In this document: positions 1 through 8,652 of the stretch, one piece after another
How positions within the stretch are numbered: the first letter of the stretch is position 1
Layout: each line of letters begins with the position of its first letter
Assembly: GCA_022447545.1 (NCBI GenBank)
Contig: JAKVBI010000017.1
Location: 115,888-179,887, forward strand
DNA length: 64,000 nt
From: Myxococcota bacterium
GTDB lineage: Bacteria; Myxococcota_A; UBA9160; SMWR01
Direction: 5' to 3'
The notes under the pieces: model-generated
Told to the model about the DNA's origin: nothing
The model's database searches: none
What the model saw: the letters and a program-made list of their open reading frames with translations, nothing else
Made by a program: the position numbers and the translations under genes

Positions 1-282
1 CTGGTTCGAACCAAGATCTTTCACTCCGAGCGAAATCGTGACGAGTCCGTCGATCCCACGGCCGCGCAGACCTCGACGATCGGGAGCCTGCGTGAAGCGC
101 TTTCGAGTATGGGCATTCCACCCATGCAGGTGGCCGGGGACGTTCTAACAGCGATCCGTGAGCAGCGGTTTTGGATTCTGACCCACGGCATGACGGGTGT
201 GGCGGCATCCAAGCGTTTTGAGGATCTGCAGGCTAACCGGAATCCCAGTGACCCCTACGAGGGAGCGTCGGTCGAGCTTTGA
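1..282 (+). CDS. SDR-family oxidoreductase, C-terminal fragment (5' end outside window)
   Basis: The frame is open from base 1 to a TGA at 280-282 (93 residues), so only the C-terminus of a gene starting upstream is visible. The first residues (LVRTKIFHSERNRDE) closely match the C-terminal part of the SDR encoded at 20705-21541, which reads LVRTRIFESERNRP just after its PG motif. This places the fragment after the catalytic YxxxK region of a classical short-chain dehydrogenase/reductase. Nothing of the Rossmann fold or the active site is in the window, so cofactor and substrate are unknown. The gene converges on the PPOX-family gene, with a 12-base gap. Confidence 0.75.
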   Translation: MVRTKIFHSERNRDESVDPTAAQTSTIGSLREALSSMGIPPMQVAGDVLTAIREQRFWILTHGMTGVAASKRFEDLQANRNPSDPYEGASVEL

Positions 283-294
283 ACCGATCGTGGG

Positions 295-747
295 CTATCG
301 AGTCCAATCGTCGGGCGCCTGCCCGTCGTTGACGTCGGAATGAACAGCCGCGGCGGACACCTGTTCAACGTGAACGGTTACAGTGACACGTTCGTCGGCG
401 GGGCCGTCGAATGGGTAGTCATCTTGTCCCATGTACTTCACCGCGATTGAATTGATGAAGCTTCGGTCCGTGTCGTCCTCCAGAGTGGCGCGCCCGCGGA
501 TCTCGAGATAGCGCCAGATGTTTGACGGGTCGGGAATCGAAAGTGAGATTCGATCGTCGAAACGCAGGTTGCGGTACTTCTTGCGCGACTTGGTGATGCT
601 GAACCGAATGTGTTCTCCATCCCAGATGAGACAGACCGGGTGATTGGACATCATTCCGTCGGGGCGCATGGTTGCGACGTGGGGAAAACATTTGCCCTCG
701 AGAATGTCCATGTGGCTTGCCGGGATCTCGGAATATGCCTGTGCCAT
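295..747 (-). CDS. PPOX-class (pyridoxamine 5'-phosphate oxidase fold) flavin/F420-dependent protein
   Basis: 150 residues. The N-terminal stretch HMDILEGKCFPHVATMRPDG followed by NHPVCLIWDGEHIRFSIT is the split-barrel start typical of PPOX-class F420- or FMN-dependent enzymes; RKKYRNLRFDDRISLSIPDP and YLEIRGRATLEDD follow in family order. The frame stays open to 1140, but that extension runs into the sulfotransferase gene. The ATG at 747 has AGAGGA just upstream and gives the family's usual length. It lies 40 bases downstream of the sulfotransferase on the same strand and may be co-transcribed. Such proteins usually reduce small unsaturated or aromatic substrates with F420H2 or act as FMN/heme-binding proteins; the cofactor here is not determined. 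Confidence 0.8.
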   Translation of the reverse strand: MAQAYSEIPASHMDILEGKCFPHVATMRPDGMMSNHPVCLIWDGEHIRFSITKSRKKYRNLRFDDRISLSIPDPSNIWRYLEIRGRATLEDDTDRSFINSIAVKYMGQDDYPFDGPADERVTVTVHVEQVSAAAVHSDVNDGQAPDDWTR

Positions 748-787
748 GGGTCCTCTTTCGGTACTGGGTGGTATTGATCCGTAGGAC

Positions 788-1978
788 TCAACTCGTTCGC
801 GACAGGATGAATCGCTCCCGGTATTCGCGGAAATCTGCGGCCAGTTGGTCTTCGTTGAAGCCGAATTTCTCCATGCTGTACTCGTGCGGTGGCCGGTTTT
901 CGCGACGGTTTTCCTGTGACCACCGGAGGACCTCCGCTTCCGCCTCGCTGGAGAGAGTACGGTTCGTCGCTTCGAGGATCTTTCGAACCTGGCCCACCGG
1001 GTCCGTGGCGACGTCCTTGTACCAGATGTCGACGAAGCGATCGGGGTAGCGATCGTTGCGCATTTCCAGGGCGTGGCGAAGCGCATGTTTCCAGTTGCTC
1101 CCCCAGACCCTTCCCACCTGGTGAGGGTCGGGTTCGTCACTGGCCAGCTGCCAGAGAAACAGTTGCAGGCTGCAGATCGATGGGATGGTTTCGAGGGCGT
1201 CGCGGTGGGTCTGAACGATTCGTGTGTCGGGGAAAGCCTCCAGGAGCACTTCGACGACGCCCAGATGGAAGGGAGCCTTGAGGACCCAGGAACTCGCCTC
1301 TTGCCCCGCGGCGCGCTTCTGCCACTGCAGGAACCGCAACAAGGTCTTCAGGTATTCATACGCCTGGGTGCGGTCCTGCTCCCGGACCCACCGTCCAAAT
1401 TCCGGCACGTTGGCATGAGATTCTGGCATCCACGACAGGAAGGTGTTCTCCAGCAGCATGATCTCTTCATCCGGACCTTCTGCGTCCCAGGGGTGTACGG
1501 TGGCGAGTTCGGGTACTGCTTCCAGGAGTTGGCGGACCTCTTCTTTTGCTGCGGGAATTCGTCCGTCGTCTTTCGTCCAGTCGTTTTCCGGAAATGGGGC
1601 TGGGTAGCGGCACTCGTACCAAAGCACCGCGTACGTATCCGGGTCGCTGGCCAATAGCCGGTGGAGCATGGTCGTTCCCGTGCGGGGCAACCCACAGACA
1701 ACCACCGGCACGTGGAGTTCTTCATCGTGAATCTCCGGGTGGCGGGTCAGCCAGTCTTCCAGGCTCAGGCGGTTGAGTAGCAGGCCGATGGTGCGTTCGC
1801 GCTGGGCTGCCCGCCCGTTTTCGTTGAGATTTGCCTCGCTCTCGTAGGCGTCGAGCATGCGTCGCATCGGTTCCTGGAAGGACTCGTCACCGAAGTTCTC
1901 CAGGCCACAGCGCTCACGCGCTTCGGCAATGATGGAATCCGCGTCCAAGCTTTGCGGATCGAAATTGGTCTGGCCCAA
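788..1978 (-). CDS. PAPS-dependent sulfotransferase family protein
   Basis: 396 residues. VVVCGLPRTGTTMLHRLLA at about residues 91-109 is the 5'-phosphosulfate-binding loop (GxPRTGTT) of cytosolic-type sulfotransferases. KAPFHLGVVEVLLEAFPDTRIVQTHRD at about 240-265 supplies the 3'-phosphate-binding segment. The roughly 90-residue N-terminal helical extension with a LxxLxxEDWLxRHPEI-like stretch is typical of the bacterial Sulfotransfer_3-type family. The start is TTG at 1976-1978, supported by GGGAGG five bases upstream. Expected reaction: transfer of sulfate from PAPS to a hydroxyl or amine acceptor. No PAPS-synthesis gene is nearby and the acceptor is unknown. The PPOX-family gene follows on the same strand; the LLM gene lies 110 bases upstream. 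Confidence 0.85.
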   Translation of the reverse strand: MGQTNFDPQSLDADSIIAEARERCGLENFGDESFQEPMRRMLDAYESEANLNENGRAAQRERTIGLLLNRLSLEDWLTRHPEIHDEELHVPVVVCGLPRTGTTMLHRLLASDPDTYAVLWYECRYPAPFPENDWTKDDGRIPAAKEEVRQLLEAVPELATVHPWDAEGPDEEIMLLENTFLSWMPESHANVPEFGRWVREQDRTQAYEYLKTLLRFLQWQKRAAGQEASSWVLKAPFHLGVVEVLLEAFPDTRIVQTHRDALETIPSICSLQLFLWQLASDEPDPHQVGRVWGSNWKHALRHALEMRNDRYPDRFVDIWYKDVATDPVGQVRKILEATNRTLSSEAEAEVLRWSQENRRENRPPHEYSMEKFGFNEDQLAADFREYRERFILSRTS

Positions 1979-2088
1979 GACAACCTCCCGTGCTCTGTTG
2001 TTCGTACGCGCTCACCCATCGAGGGCGCCGGCGGCAGAATACAAGAAATTTTCCAGGCTCGGCGCCGATTCACCGCGCTCCCACGTCC

Positions 2089-2970
2089 TCAGAGTTCGGA
2101 GGCTGCAGGGATGATCTCGCGAGCGAACTGGGAGAGGCTGCTCCCCTGGTAGAGGTCCGGCAGGTTGACGATGGCATGTTGTACGCCGGCCCCGGCCAGA
2201 TTCTTCAGATGGGTGATCGCTCCCCGGGGGCTTTGGCCGCCGGGGGAAAGGTCGATGGTCGAAAGCGTGGTGCGTTCGATATCGTCGTAGGTTCGATCGT
2301 ATTCTTCGCAATGTCGCCGGAGAATCTCCAATTTTGAGCGGATGCCATCCACCCCGACATAGTCGAATAGATTGCAGGCGTCTGCGTATTTCGCGACGAG
2401 ACGGAGTGTTTTTCGCTCCCCCAAACCGCCGATGAGGATGCGGGGGCGAGGATGGGAGATCGGTGCGGGTACCGACAATGTTTCTGCCAGTCGATAGTGT
2501 TTTCCTGTGAAGGGGCCGTTTTTTCTGGACCACATTTGCTGCACGATTTGAAGGGTCTCCTCTAATCGTTCGAAGCGTTCGTCGAGGGGCGGGAACGGGA
2601 TTCCGAGTCCACGGTGTTCTCGTTCGAACCAGGCCGCACCGATTCCAAGGATGGCGCGCCCTCCAGATAGGACGTCGAGAGTGGTGGCGGTCTTGGCCAG
2701 GATGCCAGGGTGGCGATAGGTCACGCCCGTGACGAGTGTGCCGAGGCTCACCCGCTCGGTCATTGCGCTGAGATAGGAGAGGGTGGAGTAGCCCTCGAGC
2801 ATCTCTTGCTCGGCGGGGCCGATGAAATCGATTTGGAAAAAGTGATCCATGACCCACAAACTCGCAAAGCCTGAATCTTCGGCTCGGCGCGCTACGTCGG
2901 CCAATCGCTGGCGCAGAGTCGCGGGTTCCTCTCCTGTGGTGAAACTTGGAATTTGTAGACCGATGCGCAT
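2089..2970 (-). CDS. LLM-class (luciferase-like) flavin/F420-dependent oxidoreductase
   Basis: 293 residues beginning MRIGLQIPSF. The LLM TIM-barrel signatures are in order: ARRAEDSGFASLWVMDH (about 28-44), TERVSLGTLVTGVTYRHP (about 71-88), a LSGGRAILGIGAAW motif (about 100-113), and PRILIGGLGERKTLRLVAKY (about 172-190). The ATG at 2970 has GAGGAGAT upstream. Members use F420 or FMN and carry out hydride transfer or monooxygenation; this one looks like the F420-dependent subgroup, but that assignment is inference. It is transcribed away from the DegT-like gene that starts at 3129, and the 158-base gap between them must hold both promoters. Confidence 0.85.
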   Translation of the reverse strand: MRIGLQIPSFTTGEEPATLRQRLADVARRAEDSGFASLWVMDHFFQIDFIGPAEQEMLEGYSTLSYLSAMTERVSLGTLVTGVTYRHPGILAKTATTLDVLSGGRAILGIGAAWFEREHRGLGIPFPPLDERFERLEETLQIVQQMWSRKNGPFTGKHYRLAETLSVPAPISHPRPRILIGGLGERKTLRLVAKYADACNLFDYVGVDGIRSKLEILRRHCEEYDRTYDDIERTTLSTIDLSPGGQSPRGAITHLKNLAGAGVQHAIVNLPDLYQGSSLSQFAREIIPAASEL

Positions 2971-3128
2971 GCGGATCTCCTCGTGGCGCTAGTCAAGGGC
3001 CATGATAGTGTGGGGCACCCTAGAAGGGGCGGATTGGGGGCGAGGTCCGGTGGTTCGTGCGCCAGATTGACGGCCACGATGCGGGGCCGATGTGTGAAAA
3101 TGCGGCCCGCGAGGGAGAAGAAGAAAAC

Positions 3129-4373
3129 ATGCGACTGGAATCGAGAGTTCTTCAATACGGTGGTGCGATGTACGACCAGGAGGAGATCGACGCGGTCATG
3201 GCTCAGTTGCATGCGCCCATGGGACTCGTGCCTGGTGAAAAGGTCCGTGAGTTCGAGGGGCGGGTTTCGAGCTACATGGGGAAAGAGCATGGCGTGATGG
3301 TGAACTCCGGATCGTCGGCTCTAATGGTGGCCATGAGGCTTGCTGATCTTCCGTTGGGCTCGGAGGTCGTGACTCCGGCCCTTACGTTTTCCTCGGATGT
3401 GGCCAGTATCTATCACGTGGGCTGCACGCCTGTTTTTATCGATTCCGGGCTCTCCGACTATCAGTTGTGCGTGGACCGCATCGAAGGAGTCCTGACAGAG
3501 AAAACTCGAGCGATCCTGATTCCGGACCTGGTAGGCGGAATCTGTGACTGGGATGTCGTGCGTGAAGTCGCAGACCGGCATGGTCTGTTCGTGATCCACG
3601 ACAGCGCAGATACTCTGGGCGGAAAAATTCGTGGGCGGCCCACGGCAACTCGAGCAGATGTTTCAATCACGAGTTTCTCTCCACACCACATCATTACTGC
3701 TCTTGGTAACGGCGGCATGGTGTTCTTCGACGACGAACGTTTCCTCGACCGGGCCTTGGCGTTGCGTGCCTGGGGCCGATCTTCGGAGAAGTGGATGCAT
3801 GGAACGCGACGGACGGACAGCGACGGGCGTTTCCTAGAGGAACTTGATGGCGTCGAGTACGACGGTCTCTTCATTTTTGAGGAGAACGCGTACGGTTTCA
3901 TTCCCAGTGAGTGCGGAGCGGCTTTTGGAATCGCTCAGATGAACAAAATCGACAAACTCTGGGAGTTGCGGGCCGAGCGCTTTCGGTGGCATACGGAATT
4001 TCTGGCACGGCACGAGGACAAATTCATTCTTCCAACCATCCTGCCTGAAACCGAAACCACCTGGCTCTGCTACCCGGTCCAATTGAGGCCCGAGACGGGT
4101 TGGAGTCGCCGCAAGCTGCAGATTCAACTCGAGGACTCTGGCATCGTGAGCCGAGTGATCTTTTCGGGCAACATTACTCGTCATCCAATGCTGGACGGCC
4201 ATGAATACCGAGTGGATCCGCTAGGGCTCGCCAACTGCGATCAGATTATGGAGCACGGGATCATGTTGCCGTGCCATCCGACGTTGTCCCGAGAGGACTG
4301 CGAGTATCTCTATCAAGTCATTGGTGACTTCATCGATGCGAACGGGGAGGTCACGGTCGCCAATCGGGGGTGA
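3129..4373 (+). CDS. DegT/DnrJ/EryC1/StrS-fold PLP enzyme lacking the catalytic lysine (ColD/RfbH-like dehydratase?)
   Basis: 414 residues. VMVNSGSSALMVAMRLADLP (about 57-76) is the cofactor phosphate-binding segment; VTPALTFSSDVASI and FVIHDSADTLGG (His157-Asp158, an Asp that would contact the pyridine nitrogen) follow. At the place where aminotransferases have SFxPxK, this protein reads SFSPHHIITALGNGG (about 182-196), with His186/His187 and no lysine. Histidine at this site is the hallmark of the 3-dehydratase branch (ColD, RfbH/E1). The Fe-S cysteines of RfbH (GRDCxCxPGxxNTC) are absent: the equivalent region reads GRSSEKWMHGT. ColD-like chemistry is therefore the closer parallel. The ATG at 3129 follows GGGAGAAG; the frame extends to 3057 without comparable support. 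No nucleotide-sugar genes are nearby. Confidence 0.85.
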   Translation: MRLESRVLQYGGAMYDQEEIDAVMAQLHAPMGLVPGEKVREFEGRVSSYMGKEHGVMVNSGSSALMVAMRLADLPLGSEVVTPALTFSSDVASIYHVGCTPVFIDSGLSDYQLCVDRIEGVLTEKTRAILIPDLVGGICDWDVVREVADRHGLFVIHDSADTLGGKIRGRPTATRADVSITSFSPHHIITALGNGGMVFFDDERFLDRALALRAWGRSSEKWMHGTRRTDSDGRFLEELDGVEYDGLFIFEENAYGFIPSECGAAFGIAQMNKIDKLWELRAERFRWHTEFLARHEDKFILPTILPETETTWLCYPVQLRPETGWSRRKLQIQLEDSGIVSRVIFSGNITRHPMLDGHEYRVDPLGLANCDQIMEHGIMLPCHPTLSREDCEYLYQVIGDFIDANGEVTVANRG

Positions 4374-4540
4374 GACCCGATCCGGTTCGTGTTTCCAGGT
4401 GTGGCTCGGGAACGATCGGATGGTTATCGGGAAACTGGAATTCTGCTGTAACGAACTCGTATGACTGGCAGTCTGCAATGGGTGCACTGGTCGAGTGTCC
4501 CGTCTTTTTTATTTCATCCATCTATCTGGGAGATCCGAGT

Positions 4541-5776
4541 ATGTCCAATTCCAACAAACTCCTCGACGGCGTACGTGTCATCGAATCCAGCCTGCTCGGG
4601 CCTGGCCATGTCGCCACGTTCTTCGCCGATCTGGGTGCTGACGTGATCAAGGTCGAGCCGCCTGCCGGTGACTACATTCGGCAGATGACCTGGCCCATCG
4701 TTAACGGGGTCTCACTTCTACACCTGCATACCCATCGCGGAAAACGTAGCGTCGTTTTGAACCTGAAGACTTCCGAGGGGGTAGATCTCTACAAGGAACT
4801 CGTGGCCAATGCCGATGTGGTGGTGGAAGCCATGCGCCCCGGATCTCTCGCGAAGTTGGGTCTTGGCTACGAGGATCTGAAGGCGATCAACCCCCGGATC
4901 GTGTTCGCCACTCTTTCGGGTTATGGGGCGACGGGTCCCTACAAGGACATGCCCAGCCATGGGATCGCCTACGACACCTGGTCAGGAATCGTTCAACCCA
5001 TCGTAGACGATGAAGGGTTTTGTCGGATTCCACCGAACATGCCCAATGTGGGAATCAATGTGGGCCCCATGCTGGGAGCCATCGCGATCCTGGCCGGTGT
5101 CATTAAGGCCCGAGAGTCCGGGCAGGGCTGCGAGATGGAAATGGCTCAGTCCGATGCCTCGGCTTACATGGATTGGTACCGGATCGAGAGCGAGCGGGCG
5201 TATCTCAGGCCCGAAGATGAGGTAACCGGAAACCCGGCGGACAATTACGAGCGGCGTCCGGCGGGTCTGGCCGGGATGTGGGGTGGTGTTCGTTATCAGG
5301 CCTACGAGGCCAGTGATGGGCACGTTTTGTTCATGGCATCCGAGCGCGCGTTTTGGAAAAACTTTTGTCAGGGAATCGACCGAATGGATCTGTTCGAGAA
5401 GTGGCCGGGTGAGCGGGTTGCCGATCATGCGCGTGGCAATGTCGAACTCCAGAGGGAACTTCGGGAGATCTTCCGCACGCGGACTGTGAACGATTGGCTC
5501 ACGTTCAGTAACGAACACAACACCACGATCGCTACCTTTAATACACCTGCCAACATCGGGGACGATCCCCAGTTCAAAGCGCGGATGGACTTCCTTCCGA
5601 TTGACGCTGTGGGCTGCGAGCAACTGCCTTTGCCGGTCTTCGTAGGGGGTGAGGCGCTGCCTGTTCCTAGCATGGCGCCTACTGTGGGGGAACACACGGA
5701 AGAGGTTGTACGTGAGGTCCTCGGCCGTGATGACGCGGGCGTGGAATCTTTGCGCGAAAAGGGTGCGTTCGGCTGA
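4541..5776 (+). CDS. CaiB/BaiF (family III) CoA-transferase
   Basis: 411 residues from ATG 4541 (GGGAG upstream); the frame extends to 4370 but that part shows no family sequence. LLDGVRVIESSLLGPGHVAT at the N-terminus, FFADLGADVIKVEPP (about 26-40), RGKRSVVLNLKT (about 66-77) and NPRIVFATLSGYGATGPYKD (about 117-136) are the family III CoA-transferase motifs. The catalytic aspartate is probably Asp205 in MAQSDAS. The family moves CoA between carboxylic acids through a glutamyl/aspartyl anhydride, usually to activate a substrate or recycle CoA. It follows the DegT-like gene on the same strand after 167 bases. The substrate is unknown. Confidence 0.88.
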   Translation: MSNSNKLLDGVRVIESSLLGPGHVATFFADLGADVIKVEPPAGDYIRQMTWPIVNGVSLLHLHTHRGKRSVVLNLKTSEGVDLYKELVANADVVVEAMRPGSLAKLGLGYEDLKAINPRIVFATLSGYGATGPYKDMPSHGIAYDTWSGIVQPIVDDEGFCRIPPNMPNVGINVGPMLGAIAILAGVIKARESGQGCEMEMAQSDASAYMDWYRIESERAYLRPEDEVTGNPADNYERRPAGLAGMWGGVRYQAYEASDGHVLFMASERAFWKNFCQGIDRMDLFEKWPGERVADHARGNVELQRELREIFRTRTVNDWLTFSNEHNTTIATFNTPANIGDDPQFKARMDFLPIDAVGCEQLPLPVFVGGEALPVPSMAPTVGEHTEEVVREVLGRDDAGVESLREKGAFG

Positions 5777-5795
5777 TCGGGTCGGTCGTGAAGGG

Positions 5796-6965
5796 CTAGT
5801 CGAGTCCGTACAGTTTGGCGGCGTTGTCGTGGAGGATCTTTCGCCGGGTCTCCTCATTGAGGTGGCCCATTGCCGCCTCGACGTAGTCACGGGGGTGCTG
5901 CGCCAGGCCGTCGACGAGCCCCGGGTGCTGACAGGTGGGATGAGGGAAGTCTGTCTCCCACAGAATATTGTCTACGTATTGCTCGACGGCTCCGTGCATT
6001 CCCTCGCGCTCGAGCCAGAAGCAACCGTAGATCTGTCGTCGGAAATACTCACTCGGAAGCAGGTCGTACTCGGGGTGCTCCTTGCGGATCTGTCCGTTCA
6101 CCCACTGCCAGTCGGCCATTTCGAGGTAGGTGGGGATCCAGCCCACTCCGCTCTCGACGGATACCATGTCGAGGTTTGGGAAGCGGTGGCAAACGCCCCC
6201 AAAGATGAGATCGGCGAAGCAATTTGCGTTCTGCATGAAGACCAACGACGAGATGCGGCCGAAATTGGCCCGGGTGCCGATCTTCATGGAGTCATTGACG
6301 AGATCACTGAGGTCCCCAGCCCCGATGTGGAAGCTGATGGAGACTCCGGCCTCTTGGGCAGCTGCCCAGAAGGGGTCCCAGTGGGCATCCGCCAGTCGTG
6401 GCTGGCCGAAGGCCTGGGGCTCGGAGCAGGCGAGAACGGCTTTGTGGCCGATGGATGCCGCACGCTGTACTTCGGCCACGGCTTGATCTCGGTCCCAAAA
6501 GGGCATGGCGGCAACCGCCACGAGGCGCTCCGGGGCGACACTGGCCCATTCGACTAGGAAGTCGTTGTAGGCACGCACGCACTCGAGCATCAATTCTGGC
6601 TCCTTGAGGCGTAGGAAACCGCCCGATCCGAAACCTCCAACATTGGGGTAGAGGACCTGCACTTGGATGCCCTCGGCATCCATATGCTCGATGCGTGCCG
6701 CGGAGTCGTAGGCGCTCTTGGGAATGTCGTCGTATCCCATGGGTCCCTCGGGATAGGAACCGTCGAAACCTGCCATGGTGGTTGGCCCGGGAGCCCCGCA
6801 TGGCTGTCCTTCGATGAGCCAGACGTCTCGTCCTTCGATTCTTTCGATGTGGGGGATGGCTTCACCCCATTTGCTTGCCACTCGGGAGGTCCAGAGGTCA
6901 GCGGGTTCGGTGATGTGGGTGTCGGTGTCGATGGCTCGATATTCTTCGAATGCGGGTGCGCTCAT
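5796..6965 (-). CDS. Amidohydrolase family 2 (ACMSD-like) metal-dependent hydrolase
   Basis: 389 residues from ATG 6965 (AGAGGG upstream; an 11-codon extension to 6998 is unsupported). The N-terminal AIDTDTHITEPADLW is the D-x-D-x-H strand-1 metal motif in the form common in this subgroup; SFHIGAGDLS (about 220) supplies a metal His, SVESGVGWIPTYLEMADW (about 280-297) is the subgroup signature, and ILWETDFPHPT (about 345-355) carries the last metal Asp. ACMSD-like enzymes decarboxylate or hydrolyse carboxylated substrates using a divalent metal. The window holds two relatives, at 43250-44416 and from 63618 to the right edge. The gene converges with the CoA-transferase, 19 bases apart. Confidence 0.85.
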   Translation of the reverse strand: MSAPAFEEYRAIDTDTHITEPADLWTSRVASKWGEAIPHIERIEGRDVWLIEGQPCGAPGPTTMAGFDGSYPEGPMGYDDIPKSAYDSAARIEHMDAEGIQVQVLYPNVGGFGSGGFLRLKEPELMLECVRAYNDFLVEWASVAPERLVAVAAMPFWDRDQAVAEVQRAASIGHKAVLACSEPQAFGQPRLADAHWDPFWAAAQEAGVSISFHIGAGDLSDLVNDSMKIGTRANFGRISSLVFMQNANCFADLIFGGVCHRFPNLDMVSVESGVGWIPTYLEMADWQWVNGQIRKEHPEYDLLPSEYFRRQIYGCFWLEREGMHGAVEQYVDNILWETDFPHPTCQHPGLVDGLAQHPRDYVEAAMGHLNEETRRKILHDNAAKLYGLD

Positions 6966-7134
6966 GGGGCCCTCTTGGGTACGAGTTGACCCAACCAAGA
7001 TAACAGTGACTTACAACCGCGTATACCATCGTTCTTCTGCAACCCAGCCCACGGAATTTCGGAGGTTGCTGGCGGTTGAGCGAGGAGCGATGGTGTGGGT
7101 GTCTGCTGAGCCACCGATGGAGGTTTGACTTTTT

Positions 7135-8643
7135 ATGGCCGAGAACGATTCCGACTACAATCCGAGCCGTGCCTGTCCTCTGAGCGAAGTTTCTTCGTGG
7201 GATCTCGAGACGGATGTCATCGTCGTTGGCTACGGAGCTTCAGGGGCTTCTGCGGCCCTGGAGGCTGCGGTCGAAGGCGCCGAGGTCACGCTATTCGAAG
7301 TGGCCTCTGGCAGCGGTGGGACCAGCGCCATGGCGGGTGGTGACATCTACCTCGGTGGAAACGGGGGGACTCCCGCTCAGCGGGAGAATGGTTTCGAGGA
7401 TGATACCGAGGACTTCTATCGATACATGTTGATGGCGGGAGGTGCCGATGCCGATGAGGCCCGGGTGAGACTCTATGCCGACCATGCCCTGGAACACTAT
7501 GTCTGGTTGAAGGAGCAGGGCATTCCATATCGGAACTCATACCTGCCCGGGAAGGTGCAGGCGCCCGGTACAGGCGACTGTCTGATTTGGTCGGGCAATG
7601 AGGATGCGTGGCCCTACAATGAAACCGCCAAGCCCTGCCCTCGGGGACATCTGCCAGAAGCGATCGGAGAACTGGGCGGGGGAGGGCGCATGCTCGTGGA
7701 CAAGCTCGCCGCTCGGGTTGAAGCGCTGGGCGTCGACATCCACTGCGATGCGCGAGTCCTGTGTCTGGTGGCAGATGAGGCGCAGCAGGTGCAGGGGGTG
7801 GTGGTTCGGCTCGAAGGTCAACCGCGCTTCGCTCGTGCTCGGCGTGGAGTCATCCTGTGTGCCGGGGGGTTTGCGTTGAACGAAGAGATGGTGAAGAAGT
7901 ACGCGCCGGTCATTTCACGGCTGGGTGATGATGGCCTCAGCGCAGGCCATGACGATGGCAGTGGTATTCGAATGGGGCAGAGTGTCGGCGGCGCGGCGAT
8001 CCATATGGACGAGATCTTCACCACTCTTCCCATCTATCCCCCTGCCTCCCATGTGAAGGGCATTCTGATCAACGAACAAGGCCAGCGATTCGTCAACGAA
8101 GACGCCTATCCGGGGCGAGTTGCCATTCATTGCTTGCGGCAGGTGGGCGATCACATCTACATGTTGGTCGATGACAGCATCTTCGAGCAGCCTTCGGAAT
8201 TCTCGCGAATCGAGATCGCGGCTGTGGGCGAATCGTGGTCGGAGATTGAATCGGAACTCGGTCTCTTGGAAGGGACGCTGACTTCCACCATCTCGTTGTT
8301 CAACCGGCACGCCGCGGAAGGGAAGGATCCGCTATTCCACAAGAATCCGAACTACATCAAACCCCTGATCGACCCGCCCTTTGCGGCCTTGGCGTGCCAC
8401 ATCGGCCAGGCCTTCTATCCATACTTCACGCTGGGAGGGCTCAGTACTCGACCCACCGGAGAGGTGTTGACTGTCGATGCTGAAGTCGTCCCCGGCTTGT
8501 ACGCTGCCGGCCGTACCTGCAGCGGACTGCCGCGCTCGGGGGAGGGGTACAGTTCGGGGATGTCGCTGGGCGACTGCACCTTTTTCGGTCGGTACGCAGG
8601 GCGGGCGGCGGCTCGGCGTGATCCCGCATCCACGGCCCGCTGA
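7135..8643 (+). CDS. FAD-dependent dehydrogenase, KstD/fumarate-reductase flavoprotein type
   Basis: 502 residues. DVIVVGYGASGASAALEAAV (about 25-44) is the dinucleotide-binding GxGxxG motif with a short N-terminal extension, and SGSGGTSAMAGGDIYLGGN (about 60-78) is the FAD pyrophosphate loop of the FAD_binding_2 family. RGVILCAGGFALNEEMV (about 236-252), INEQGQRFVNEDAY and a C-terminal FTLGGLSTRPTGEVL plus GLYAAGRTCSGLPRSGEGYSSG complete the family pattern. Relatives include 3-ketosteroid delta-1-dehydrogenases and fumarate-reductase-like proteins; the substrate here is undetermined. A paralogue lies at 13891-15354. It is divergent from the amidohydrolase across a 169-base gap with no clear promoter. 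Confidence 0.85.
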   Translation: MAENDSDYNPSRACPLSEVSSWDLETDVIVVGYGASGASAALEAAVEGAEVTLFEVASGSGGTSAMAGGDIYLGGNGGTPAQRENGFEDDTEDFYRYMLMAGGADADEARVRLYADHALEHYVWLKEQGIPYRNSYLPGKVQAPGTGDCLIWSGNEDAWPYNETAKPCPRGHLPEAIGELGGGGRMLVDKLAARVEALGVDIHCDARVLCLVADEAQQVQGVVVRLEGQPRFARARRGVILCAGGFALNEEMVKKYAPVISRLGDDGLSAGHDDGSGIRMGQSVGGAAIHMDEIFTTLPIYPPASHVKGILINEQGQRFVNEDAYPGRVAIHCLRQVGDHIYMLVDDSIFEQPSEFSRIEIAAVGESWSEIESELGLLEGTLTSTISLFNRHAAEGKDPLFHKNPNYIKPLIDPPFAALACHIGQAFYPYFTLGGLSTRPTGEVLTVDAEVVPGLYAAGRTCSGLPRSGEGYSSGMSLGDCTFFGRYAGRAAARRDPASTAR

Positions 8644-8652
8644 GTTCAGGGA

